From contig OZ018320.1 in NCBI GenBank assembly GCA_963969495.1, positions 72,646,245 through 72,710,244 on the forward strand: a stretch of DNA of 64,000 nucleotides, read 5' to 3'. Positions within the stretch are counted from its first letter, which is position 1. Every line of letters starts with the position of its first letter. This stretch comes from Ceratothoa steindachneri (taxonomy: Eukaryota; Arthropoda; Malacostraca; Isopoda; Cymothoidae). Position numbers and translations under genes: made by a program. The notes below the pieces were generated by a model, which was given only the letters and a program-made list of their open reading frames with translations, did not search any database and was not told the origin of the DNA. Positions 33,001-42,902 of the stretch are shown in pieces.

Positions 33001-33161
33001 TTTAAATATTTAGGTCATGTCGCATGCACACTTACTCGTATATTATATAACCATACATCCTGGCATGGGACTAAATACTAAACTGTTTAGTATTTAGTCC
33101 CACGCCAGGAAGAAGGGTTATATAATATGCGTGTGCTTGGGGCAAGACCTAAATATTTGAA
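33001..33161. repeat. 160-bp near-perfect palindrome
   Basis: Arms of about 78 bp meet at ACTAAATACTAAAC/TGTTTAGTATTTAGT (about 33,084). Outer words are AAATATTTAGGTC and GACCTAAATATTT; inner ones include TATATTATATAACC and GGTTATATAATAT. It has no coding capacity and could be a tiny MITE or a foldback remnant. Confidence 0.88.
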
Positions 33162-33629
33162 TTTTCTTGGAAAATTAAGCTATTTTTTTTGCGAATAACA
33201 AAACCTTTTAGCCTAACGTAACTTAACTTTAAAGACAAGAAAGTGTGTTTCCATGAGGGTTTGAGAGGTGTAGAATACGTTGGTATCCTTAAAAATGACC
33301 TAATAATAGCAAATTTGAAAAAAATGGATTGTGGCTTAAAACGAATTTTAACCGTTCTACTTTTTTAATATAGTGTGTGCAACCACATTATCCAATCACA
33401 AGTATAATTACCAGACTTTCTTGAAATTCTGCTGTTTGGAGATTCCAAAGATTCTTGTTGGTGCCTATCAGGTTCAGGTTCAGGTGAATTCCAAAAATGA
33501 GCTTTAGCTGCAGCTCTCTTGTAGAGATCTTTCCATAATCCTATAATGACCAAACAAGTAAGATTACATTTCATAGTTTCCTGTATTGATGAAAATTTCC
33601 CCAAAACAGGAAACTTCACCTATATCTGG

Positions 33630-33893
33630 CAACGCCGATAAAATCAATAAAAAATCTAAACATAAGAAAAATATCCCGAAAATAATATCTGGCCGACTGT
33701 GATTTGCTGACTATGGCAAAGAAAAACAAAAAAAATTAAAGCAACTCTTATTGATTTTTAACATCTTAATAATTTTATTTCAATATTTATTGAAAAACTC
33801 CAAGATTTTCAGATTTTTTAAAAAAATCTTCAAGACTTCAAGAAGTAACTAAAATCTCCAAGAACTTGGAGAAAAAACCAAGGAGTGGCATTA
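33630..33893. mobile_element. Possible hAT-type MITE related to element 1
   Basis: The right end AAAAAACCAAGGAGTGGCAT resembles the right end of hAT element 1 (AAAAAACCAAGGGATGGCAT). The left end CTGGCAACGCC matches its reverse complement CAAGTAATGCC only partly, and there is no target duplication. Confidence 0.3.
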
Positions 33894-34256
33894 CTTGACT
33901 GTACAACCCTTAAAGTTACCAAAATGTGTCTTACTTTTAGACTCATATCAATATAAATGACCAGTTATCACAAAGATATCAATACACGTGTACTTTTTAA
34001 AAATACTAGAATTGATGCACATACATCCTTGAATATTATAAACTTAAGCCTACAACATACAACTTAATATTGACACATTGAAATATACATATAATAAGTG
34101 GGTTTAAAATAATACACAAACTGTGGTTAGGTCATTAACGTAACATACATACAGTATAACTCTAAATAATAATGACTGTACAAAAACTTTAATTAAGTCC
34201 ACGCAGTTAATAAATTAAATTTAATGTATAATTTTATATTCCTACCTACAAGATTA

Positions 34257-35017
34257 CTGTAAAATCTTAAATATAAGCATATTCCTACCTAACAACCTTA
34301 ACATAATTTCACGGATGACAAAAGCCGCAAGGGCCTATCAAAGGTCATCCGCATCTGTCAAAACCCACCCACATAATGCATCCATAGGATTGTGTCAGAT
34401 CATTCATCTACAATATACAAATTAATCATTCCAGAAGATTGTGTCAGCTCATGCATTTACAATTAGAACCATCCACAGGAATTTGTCAAAAACAAAAAGC
34501 ATCATCATCAAGACTTGTCAAAATCCAAATCAATCATAATATAAACAAAAATAACAAAAAATACCCCCCTGCATCCACAGGAATGTGTCCAGAATAACCC
34601 CTCTTCCCCCAAAAGGTTAACCCTCCCTCGCCATATAATCATCTAATCTGCGTTTGAAACATTCAAGTTTGGACTGTCTACTGTCTCAAGTGGCAAATTA
34701 TTCCAGTAATCTACCACTATATTGGTGAAAAAATATTTTCTAATATTCAATCTGCACCTCTGTTTTTTTATGTAGTGACCTCTATTCTTATTACTACCTT
34801 CCAACCCAAATAACTTGCTAAAATCCAACTTGTCCACCCCAGAACAGATTTAAAAATATTCAACCATATCTCCCCTCACACATCTTCTTTCAAATGAGAA
34901 CATATTTAATACCGTCAGTCTATATTCATATTCAAGGTGCTTCAGGGAAGGTATTACAGTAACAACCTTACATTAACGTTGTTAGGTAGGAGTATATTTA
35001 TATTTACGATTTTACAG
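34257..35017. repeat. 40-bp inverted repeat split by a LINE
   Basis: Left arm 34257-34296 (CTGTAAAATCTTAAATATAA ... CCTACCTAACAAC) and right arm 34978-35017 (GTTGTTAGGTAGG ... GATTTTACAG) are inverted copies. The truncated LINE and its duplication occupy the former short loop. Confidence 0.8.
34301..34959 (-). mobile_element. Truncated CR1-like LINE copy with target duplication
   Basis: It shares the 3' tail and last coding part with the LINE at 26461-28395 (GSNKNRGHYIKKQRCRLNIR on the minus strand). It is flanked by TAACAACCTTA at 34290-34300 and 34960-34970, an 11-bp target-site duplication. Only about 660 bp of the 3' end were inserted. Frames are broken near 34,640 and 34,850. Confidence 0.9.
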
Positions 35018-35805
35018 CAAGGTTCTTACTGAAAACCTTAAATATATATAGTTAATACGAGTCTAATAATAAACTTACTTTTGTTAATCACATTCACGAA
35101 TGCACATTTAAATTTATGATATCTCCACAAACTTTTCTCAGTACTGCTAAAAACAATATCATGATGGTATGACCTCATTCCAAAAAGTTATTGCCATCAT
35201 AGCAGTGATGAAATATTTAGTGATTTTTCGTTTTGTATTTAAAATTAAATTTTTCCAACTCAAATACTACAACCATTACAATTCTAAATACAAACTACCA
35301 TCTACTGTGTGTTGATTCCCAACACTGCCAGGCAAGGCCTTGATCTAGCCTAGTGGCTTAAATAGGGTGTCTGGCACTGATCTAGCCTCATCTATGTATA
35401 CTAGATCGATACACATAAGCCTACATGCAAGTGAGGTGGCAGAGGTGACTGCGATACTAACTCGGGGATACTAAATCAGAGACAAATCGCAATGTCCATT
35501 TGTAACACAAATTTACCCACTAACATTGCAGCAAATATTTATAGTTTAATATAGTCTAGACTACTGTGGAGTAGTATTTATTTATTGCAAGGCACTTAAC
35601 ATACACAGGTCAGCATGAGGCCCCTATTCTCATGGGGCCCCGGGTAAGTGACCATCAGGCCCATGCGTTAAGACGGCCCTGCACAATGCTGTCGATATAT
35701 GAAGCCGAGGAACAATCTGAACAAATGAACTTGTAAACAACACCACTGCGCAAACATCGGGTACTTGATCCTTGACAGGGAAAAATCTTTGTATTGATTT
35801 ATCAT

Positions 35806-36062
35806 TTACAAATACAAATCTAAATTCAATATGAGAGAAATATTGTTAACAAGTAATGAGAATTTTCGTCTGCATAATTTATTTATAGTTCCCATTTCGG
35901 GAAACTTATAATAATGGATCTGCTTAGGGACTTTAGGTATATTTACTTTGGATGAATAAATATTGTTTAGAAATATTAGAATCATTTTATCAGTGGATAA
36001 AGACGGATAGCTATTATTAGTAAAGTACGTTTTTAATTTTAGGAATTCATCGTGCATATAGT
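35806..36062 (-). pseudogene. Penelope-like element fragment (RT linker region)
   Basis: The minus strand reads HDEFLKLKTYFTNNSYPSLS, then MILIFLNNIYSSKVNIPKVP and KFPEMGTINKLCRRKF. The arrangement (a helix ending in NxxYP, an FLN-x-IY-x-x-K stretch, a VPK, then a P-x-x-G segment) is common between the reverse transcriptase and the GIY-YIG domain in some Penelope-like elements. It is open for about 85 codons but carries no polymerase motif and no endonuclease. It lies directly next to the SINE pair. The call is based on remembered family character and not on a catalytic motif, so confidence is limited. Confidence 0.45.
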
Positions 36063-36300
36063 TATAGATAGTTTTGTGTAGGAAAGGGGGCAAAGGAAAA
36101 TTAACAAAAAGTAGTGAAATGAGTTTCGAACGCGCTCCACGCGTCGCTGGACAGCCTAGCATTAGCGAGAGCCTTAAACCACTTGACCATCCTGAGTCCC
36201 CCGAAAGACTCAGTCAAGTAAAGCATTTAAGCCGCTCGCCTGAACTTCTCGCGCGTTACCGAGGTCACCTCCTAGAAGCGGAGCGTATTTTTATAGATTG
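36063..36300 (-). repeat. tRNA-Ser-like SINE, copy 1
   Basis: On the minus strand the head reads ATGGTCAAGTGGTTTAAGGC (A-box region, about 36172-36189), then CTCTCGCTAATGCTAGG, which resembles the anticodon arm of tRNA-Ser(GCT), CGACGCGTGGAGCGC (variable region), and a B box GTTCGAAAC (36123-36131) that matches the RNA polymerase III consensus. A TTTCACTAC... tail follows. It has no matching acceptor stem, so it is not a working tRNA. Confidence 0.68.
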
Positions 36301-36372
36301 AGGAGAACAGCGTCAAGAAATGTTATTCGAGGACTAATGTTCTCCCTCCTCGGCCTCCCGGGTCTTGGGCAC

Positions 36373-36600
36373 CATTGTAGATAGCTTTGTGTAGGAAAAG
36401 GGGGGAAGGAGAAAAATGAAGAAAGAAAAGTAGCAAAACGAGTTTCAAACGCGCTTCCCACGTCGCTGGACAGCCTAACGTTAGCGAAAGCCTTAAACCA
36501 ATCGGCAATCCTGAGTTTAAAAAAAAACTCATTCAAGCAAAGCATTTAAGCCGCTCGCCTGAACTTCTCGCACGCTATAGAGTCATAATTGGAGGAGAGA
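36373..36600 (-). repeat. tRNA-Ser-like SINE, copy 2
   Basis: A second copy with the same order, in direct orientation. The A-box region is GCCGATTGGTTTAAGGC and the B box has decayed to GTTTGAAAC. Shared flanks include GTGTAGGAAA-GGGG on one side and TTCAGGCGAGCGGCTTAAAT on the other. Confidence 0.68.
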
Positions 36601-37129
36601 TGGTAACCACACTATAAAAATCTTGAGGAAGTTATTAATAATAAAATATTACAATAAATTATATCGGGAAATGTTATTTCAGGCGAACAACTTGGTTGAA
36701 TTGATTTTCCCTGGCGAATTATATGTTGTTGATCATTCTGATTAGCATTACCAAGTTGAGTGGTATTTAAGAGGGAGCAATTAAGTAATTCTCGACACGG
36801 AGTGTCGGATCTAATATGTTTGTTGGATGTATGCCATGAAATTTGTTCTCAAGTTGAAATTTTGTGGCCACATTATAAGAAGTAGCGCGTCATGCGTCAA
36901 GTCTGGCATCTCTGTAGACATGACAGATGGTTTTAAGTTGCGAATGTCTGCCCAAATCTGTCGCCTACTTCCCTGTAATAAGTAAGCATATTTGTCCTGC
37001 TGTATTATTCTGCACAGCTCGGTACCGAGTTCACTCTTCCAAATCTTTTAAAATACAGGTGACCAGCCTGTCTAATTATCTGTATACTATCGTTCCTACT
37101 GACATAATCCTGGATTGAAGATTCGTAAT
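36601..37129. other. Unassigned, possibly the 3' part of the gypsy element
   Basis: No motif recognised. A broken minus frame at 36,780-36,930 contains HGIHPTNILDPTLRVENY, with no family resemblance that I can name. Confidence 0.35.
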
Positions 37130-37900
37130 TAATTGAATCTTGAGGAAGTCATTACCTCGGGTGACAAACAGATCGTCATTTGTACTGGGGAATAATTACT
37201 ATCTCGACTTCATTTTGCAAGAAAAGAAAATTTTAGAGTCTGTTCTTTATTCGTTAGCTATAATTGCTGGTTATAAATAGTCTTACCTAAATTGTAGGGT
37301 GTTGTCGGAAATTATCCATACCGGTGCCTCAAATTGGGAAAAGTAGTAATTACAAAAGTCTTGTCTCTAAGTAGAAAAGTCTTTTCCAATTTAATCAATC
37401 AACAAATATCCGCAAATATGTGCCTAAAACCTTCACTTGTGCAAGGAAAAGAACCGTGGATGTCAACATGGCCTGCATTAAACCGGCTCTCGGTACCTAC
37501 AAATTGTGTATAGCCGCTTTGTGTGTTGGGAGATTTTTGATTTTTGGCAAGATATACAACTTCTGACTCGATATTGTACTTGCCTGCTCATCCTTTTCCA
37601 CACGAATCGACCAAAAATCTACTTTAAGGGAATCGAACTTCTAGATCGACCACATTGTAACAACTGATCAAATGCAAACCTACGAAAATGAGGAATAATA
37701 TAGGATCTGAATAAGCATTGAAACAAATCACATATGATTGAGGCGTGAAGAGAAGGTAGATTGATTTTATGTAGTTTAAGGAAAGTTGAAGGATCGACCT
37801 GCAATGAAATCAATTTTTCATGTAAGGACAGAGCGCTAGGGAGGGCTTCGAAATCCATGATTGCACAAGATGGAATGACTGGATAAATTGGATTAATGGT
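37130..37900 (-). pseudogene. gypsy integrase remnant (second element)
   Basis: The minus strand opens with MDFEALPSALSLHEKLISLQ, the linker before integrase. It continues with SIICDLFQCLFRSYIIPHFR, then YRVRSCISCQKSKISQHTKR, where the two cysteines end the zinc-binding region. NAGHVDIHGSFP contains the first catalytic Asp of the core, and APVWIISDN the second. The frame shifts at least three times after 37,620, and the third catalytic residue cannot be found. Integrase would insert the cDNA into the chromosome. The zinc-binding and first core segments are convincing; the part below 37,300 is too degraded to assign. Confidence 0.68.
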
Positions 37901-38700
37901 TTGCGTCAGAAGAATTCCATGTATAGAAAATGATGAAAGGTACTCTTGTGGCTAAAGCTGCGCTAGACTCGTGGCGAAGGGCACTTGCGAGAGAGCATCG
38001 CTACTATTTTAATTGCATGAAACGTGTCAGAGTTGTTGGTGAATTGACTGAAAAACTCAATGGCGCGATAATCAGTGCGCGCTTAGAAATCATGCCCTCT
38101 ATCATGTATTTGAACTACTTTATAACTACAAATAATTTAACCATTCCTTGCAAAAAAGCCGAATAGTTAAGTTTGGCATCATTAAACACATATCTAAAGT
38201 AATCCAGTACTTTCCATTTCGAGTCTTGCGACTGCTCTAGGATTTTACTCACACTTACATACGTTTAAAACACTCGGTAATTAGACAAAAGGGCAATTCT
38301 TTCGTGGGTACATCAAAAGGGGGGCTTCTGATACGTCTACTATGATTTTATTAAGAGCGTTTTCTGCGTCATTGTACCAAACTAAACAGGGTCGGGGCGA
38401 TGTTTGTTAAGGAGAGGAGTGTGGTTTCGTCCCCCCCCCATAGGGAATTTTGATGAACTAATCAAGACCCAAAACATTCTGTAATTGTAGCAAGGTGTAC
38501 AGGCGTGGGAACTCCTTAATTGCTACCACTTTAATATCATCTGGAGTAGTACTGTTTGAATCGACTATGGTTGACGTTATTTTAGGGGTAGGAGGAATTT
38601 AGTTAACCACCTATAGCGGGATTTCTTTGTAACAGTTTATAAAGAAAGCAAATTAAGTATCTGACTTCAAAGATGAATTCTTCGCAGTGTTCTTATTTGG
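37901..38700 (-). pseudogene. gypsy RT thumb/RNase H remnant (second element)
   Basis: The minus strand reads TTPDDIKVVAIKEFPRLYTL and LQNVLGLD (thumb; about 38,470-38,570), then LVWYNDAENALNKIIVDVSE and APLLMYPRKN (38,290-38,390), which match the join between reverse transcriptase and RNase H. After that come degraded RNase H segments ending near 38,000, with no clear catalytic residue. No full frame survives. The order thumb, connection, RNase H, then integrase on the same strand supports a single ancient element. The enzyme would have made cDNA from element RNA. Confidence 0.6.
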
Positions 38701-38739
38701 GCTGGGCTTACTGAGGGTCTAGGGTAATCGAGGTAAAGA

Positions 38740-39343
38740 AGGACGTTGCAAAATGTATACTTTATTCTAATATTGGTCTATAACGGCGCAAACGGCACGT
38801 CACAAAGTTACTTTGCAGGCGACTAGCAGTCTATATATATTCAACGCAAAGTATTAAATTCTGGAGTGACAAGACTTGGTGAATTTAAAAGGGGTTCTGT
38901 AAACGCTAATACGGGTATGAGAATACTTAATAACAATTATAATGCTTAATTCTTAATTATTTATATTCTTATCATTGCTCGCCTATATATACGGTTTCAT
39001 TTCCAGGGGTCGTGGCCTAGACTTGCCTGAGGGACAAATCTTTGTCGTCGGGGCTCATTAGTTCCACCCCTGGGCAGAGTTCTGAACGGCTGTGAATTAC
39101 AATTTACTTACATCTCCCAAGTTTTTTCTCTATAACAGGATACGCTTGTCGGGGTTTAGTGATACAATTCCCTTTAGTCACCGGGTGTATTTAACCAGGT
39201 GTTCCGTAGAATTCCGTCTCTAGAGAAATCTATTCTGAGATGTCAAGTGTTTATTTACGCATTGTCTTATTGACAAAAGTGATTCTGACATTTCGCTCGT
39301 TTGTGCATTATTGTCTCGCATTCACTTCCAACGGTCGCTTGCC

Positions 39344-39346
<3 letters not shown>
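38740..39346. other. Unassigned block inside the second gypsy element
   Basis: Non-coding. A minus-strand AATAAAGTATACATTTTGC near 38,765 could be a polyadenylation signal of an inserted LTR, but no ends or partner were found. Confidence 0.3.

Positions 39347-39410
<64 letters not shown>
39347..39410. repeat. (TA)n microsatellite
   Basis: Thirty-two perfect TA units, 254 bp from the mariner copy at 39664. Confidence 0.98.
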
Positions 39411-39413
<3 letters not shown>

Positions 39414-39663
39414 TAAGAAATATATTACATTCCTCCTATTGTATTCAATTGCAAATTAATCTATGCATCATCCATTCTTTATTCCAATTTTAGACATTTA
39501 TTTTATATGAGCGGAGTATGGTGGCATTTAATAAGACCACCGTGCGTTCATTTTGTAGAGGTGTTTGCTGGGCCAATTGAATCCTGGAATTCGGTGGCAA
39601 TAGCCTACCTATTACATAATCCGATCACTAGACTACTTTAAAGCTAAATAATCTACGGACTTA

Positions 39664-40600
39664 CGAGGGGCGGTCAATAAGTTTTGCAATTCGGATATAA
39701 GGAAACGAGATATGAGGAAAAGTGTCTTATTATTTTTCAATATGACTACCCTCGACCCTCGACTTCAATGCACTTGCGCCACTTGTCCCTGAGGCTTCGA
39801 ATTCCCGACAACCAGAAATCTCCCGACTGCTCTTCAATCCACTCCTGGACGGCGAGCTGGACATCTTCATCTTCCCCAAACCGGCGACCACTCAATGCAG
39901 CCTTGAGCTAGCGGAATAAAAGTAGTCGCTAAGGGCCAGATCTTGACTGTAGAGGGGATGGTTGAGCTCCTCGAATCCGCACTCGCGCAGGGCAGCTTGT
40001 GTAACTCTGACCTTGTGGACTTTGACGACGTTCAAGTCAATCATGGGGCGTGAGGTTTCTAGGGACCCAACGGGCAGAGACCTTGGTCATGGCCAAATTG
40101 TCGTGGATGATGTTCATAACACTTCCATGTGATATTCCAAGTTCTCGCTCGATTTCTTGGTCCTTCGCCCGTCGATTTTCGAGGATCATATTTTCCACAC
40201 GGGTCACATTGTCCTCGTTGGTCACGTCTGACGGGCGTCCTGGACGGGGGTCATCTTCAAGTGACTCAATAACATGGCGAAACTCCCTATTCCAGCGAGT
40301 AATGGTTACATAGGAATGGGCGGTGTCGGTGTACACTGAACCATTCGTTCATGGATCTCTTTTGCATTCTTGCCTTCCTTGGTCAAAAATTTGATCACTG
40401 CGCGGTGCTCAACCTTCTCCATTGTTGAAAAATTTGTGAGTGACGATCTGCGATCAGCTACTGCTTCTTAAATAGACGAGGCAGGAGCGTGCGGCTGCAG
40501 GTCCTGATTTGTCATAACTTGTCCTAACACCGCCAAAAACAGCCATTACCCTTCCTTTGTTTTACCCTACCGATTCGCAAAACTTATTGACTGCCCCTTG
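39664..40600 (-). mobile_element. Short mariner, copy 1 (deletion derivative)
   Basis: Inverted ends CGAGGGGCGGTCAATAAGTT and, reverse complemented, CAAGGGGCAGTCAATAAGTT, with TA on each side (39662-39663, 40601-40602). It is 937 bp, against about 1.3 kb for a full mariner. It interrupts the reverse transcriptase of the second gypsy element. A second copy with the same internal deletion is at 54225-55164. Confidence 0.93.
39746..40422 (-). pseudogene. Mariner transposase with catalytic core deleted (copy 1)
   Basis: From the ATG at 40422 the minus strand has VEHRAVIKFLTKEGKNAKEI, a 1-bp frameshift, then SYVTITRWNREFRH, DDPRPGRPSDVTNEDNVTRV, and KVSARWVPRNLTPHD. The reading then jumps directly to KVHKVRVTQAALRECGFEEL-like sequence and to the tail DVQLAVQEWIEEQSGDFWL and [15 protein letters not shown], with a stop at 39,746-39,748. 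The stretch lost holds the first two catalytic aspartates. DNA-binding helices and the tail are kept. The product could not transpose; whether it could bind the ends is unknown. Confidence 0.9.
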
Positions 40601-40609
40601 TAACTCCTA

Positions 40610-41240
40610 ATATATACTTTCCAAAGTTGATCTGCAACACGTGCAATCCTACTCGTGCAAAGAGCTAAGTTGCTGAAGCGTTTTTCATTGTTATTACTTG
40701 CCGTCAGCTAATTTTATACTCGAACAATCCAATCGGCGTAACAATAGCAGTCTTTTCTATAGAAGCAAGTTACATTGGTATTTGGAAGCATGCTCAAAAT
40801 CTGCCTTCCAAACGGGATAGCGCTAGTTTACGGTAATTGAATTTAAGTGCTAGTAATCAGTGTGTAATTAGGGCTAATCTGCTTTCTGTACCAAATAAAT
40901 AGGGCTTGGTAAATGTGATTTTGAAGGACGAATTTTCCTTCATGCAACAATTAATGGATTATGTCTTTAGTAATGGCCAGTGATTTAGGAGAGAGCCTTC
41001 TGGTCGTAAATGCAGTCTGAGGACCTTTATTAATTATTTATTGTATAAATAACGAGGGAACAATGGAATAGTAGACTACCTAACTTCACCATTGCCATTT
41101 GGCCGCTTATATAAATCACTAAATTCTGAGAGAAATGTCCTGAATGGTGTGTCAATCGAAATAGGCAAGGGCACTAGTGGTGCTAGATCATAATGCAAAA
41201 TAACACTACTCACGATTTGAGTCTCTCTTTTCTATTAATT
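40610..41240 (-). pseudogene. gypsy protease-RT boundary and palm fragment (second element)
   Basis: The minus strand gives SSVILHYDLAPLVPLPISID and TPFRTFLSEFSDLYKRPNG at the start of reverse transcriptase. After a stretch that cannot be read comes FQIPM, a stop, and IEKTAIVTPIGLFEY, the fingers-to-palm segment of gypsy polymerases (40,720-40,790). Its end is at the TA where the short mariner was inserted. The Y-x-D-D box should lie just beyond, but I do not find it on the other side of the mariner. Several stops show long decay. Confidence 0.62.
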
Positions 41241-41349
41241 TTTGCTTACATATGTTTCACTATTAAATTATAATGAGAGATAAAATCAGCACCAATAATT
41301 GTGGGTTTTACACTATACAGTAAGAACTTACAGGTGAAATTTCTTCGAG

Positions 41350-42460
41350 GTCTGAGAGATAGCATTAGATTCACTCCTCAGTTTATCCCGATGAGGGATC
41401 ATATCGTTGTCAGGAGGGAAATGCATGTTCTTTTTCGGTTTCTTTGTGTAAGTTGATAAATGCACATTCTTTTTGAATGAACAAAACGCCTGAGAGAGCT
41501 TCGAGAGCTTCGAGAGCTTTACCTATCCTGGTGCCGTTATGTGCAGGTTTGCTACCGCTTTTCCTCTGTATTTTGGAGGGGTTCGTGCACTTTTGAATGT
41601 TGATTGATTGAGCTTCTGGAGTAAGCAGGCCACTTCCATATTATTTAGTGATTTAAGTTGTTGGTTGTATGTTCGGCCGCCTGAGAGAGGTAAGCCTCCA
41701 TACGGCGCATGAACGTAGTTTTTTTTTCTTTAGATCGTTGTTGTTTTTTCTTTATATTAAAAAATAAATTATCTTGATCTCGTGATGATAAAAAATCCTG
41801 CTCATGATGGGATCTTTAATGTGCAAGCAAGCGTTCATGAGGACGTTCCTCTGCTGGTTGCCAGCATTTTTTCAAGACGTGGTGGCATTGATTGGTATGG
41901 CCCCCGAATTAATTGTGGAGGGTACTCTCACGAGGTGGGGAGGATCTTCCTATCGAGGGATTCCTCGTCTGCTATATTTTTGGCAAACTCTTTGAGAGTC
42001 TAGCATCTTCTGCGATGAGAGAAATTACTAATGCTTGTAATTCAAGGAGCGTCTTCTGAAGTGAGTTATCTTCGAATCGACAGACTGCTTGTGCCTTGTT
42101 CTCTCACAATCACGGGCTGATGCGGTCGCTAACTCATTGAGAGTAGTATCAGAAAACAGAATCTCAACTGCCTGCTAGATATGAGCGGGCAAATGTCGCA
42201 CAAAGGATATCCTGAGGAAATACTAGCCAATGCTATTTCCCAGCGTGCCCCGTACCCTTTTGAAGAGGATGAAAGGGTTGACGTAGGAGAATTTCGTGAA
42301 CCTGGCTAGCATCTCCATTTTTAGAGACAATGGAAGCATTGTGCTTGATAGTGGCGGACTTGGTGGGATGGTTTGTGATCCACTCTATTTGAGCAAACCA
42401 AGATTTGGTAGTTTGTTTGGAACTCTAAGAGGAAAATGATTTTACGAGCAGAATATGAAT
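41350..42460 (-). pseudogene. gypsy Gag remnant (second element)
   Basis: The minus strand reads WFAQIEWITNHPTKSATIKH, then broken frames with DSVF and YYSQ-x-VSDRI, and further on SLQKTLLELQALVISLIAED. This order of a W-F-A-Q-I-E start, a middle region, and a coiled stretch before the zinc knuckle fits Gag of CsRn1-like gypsy elements. The zinc knuckle and the protease are not recognisable; 41,350-41,700 may hold a Lys/Asn-rich spacer. Stops are many. The call relies on the first segment and on the position upstream of the polymerase pieces on the same strand. Confidence 0.5.
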
Positions 42461-42897
42461 TTGCCGATAACGCTCCTCAAATAAATACCCCATCTAAAAA
42501 ATAATTTTCTACTTTGTTTACTTGAAAGCGTTTGAGATTCTTTTGCTGTTTATATAGGTTCAAACACATTAAGCTGATAAAACTTCCTTTAGTAATTTTT
42601 AGTTAAAACTCTGCCTGGGACGTGAATTCTCTTGTTTTCTACAGCCTAGAGCAATCCCCAGAAATAGTACCTTTTATTTTTGCATCTGAGGTTCTGCTCG
42701 AGAAGTTATTGTGACTCTTTCACTTCAGAGTTTTTTTTTATCCAAGTTTAGATGGCAGTGATTGGGCCTTCATTTTTCTATTTGATTATTCCCTTATATT
42801 TACGCCTTAAGCAGATTATAATTCTTGGTTACGATAAGATTACTTAAGCTGTTGCCTTGTTTTGGTTTCATTGCTATTCTTAGAATTCTACAAGAAC
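42461..42897. other. Unassigned AT-rich sequence
   Basis: No coding frame or repeat recognised. It could contain the decayed 5' LTR of the gypsy element, but no matching LTR exists at the other end. Confidence 0.4.
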
Positions 42898-42902
42898 GTC
42901 AA

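Larger units (their letters stand above)
29939..35686 (-). mobile_element. hAT element 2 (TTF/ZMYM1-like), with nested insertions
   Basis: The left end CAGTGCCAGGGCC is followed by GCATTATGGCCCCCCGGGC. The right end, reverse complemented, is TTGTGCAGGGCCGTCTTAA then CATGGGCC and CCCGGGGCCCC. These GC-rich ends are inverted and alike. The transposase is on the minus strand near the left end. Inside are a 160-bp palindrome, a possible hAT end (33630-33893) and a truncated CR1-like LINE. A target duplication could not be confirmed. Confidence 0.72.
37130..42460 (-). mobile_element. Second Ty3/gypsy element (CsRn1-like), degraded
   Basis: Minus-strand remnants in order: Gag (42,460-41,350), protease/RT start (41,240-40,610), RT thumb and RNase H (38,700-37,900), integrase (37,900-37,130). 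The mariner at 39664-40600 cuts the reverse transcriptase. The part 38,740-39,663 is not recognisable and may be a further insertion. LTRs were not found. The set of motifs is that of the invertebrate CsRn1-like gypsy group; the name is tentative. Confidence 0.65.

Noticed and set aside
29931..35694. 8-bp target duplication for hAT element 2 (TGATCGCA versus TGCTGTCG)
   Set aside because: Only three of eight bases agree, so the duplication is not supported even though the ends look right.
36121..36196. Functional tRNA-Ser gene
   Set aside because: The A and B boxes are present, but I find no pairing acceptor stem, and a second decayed copy shares flanks far beyond a tRNA. A SINE explains it better.
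37930..38166. 78-codon plus frame
   Set aside because: Antisense to the RNase H/integrase remnants of the second gypsy element; no motif.
39311..39493. 60-codon frame with a run of Tyr-Ile
   Set aside because: It is a translation of the (TA)n array.
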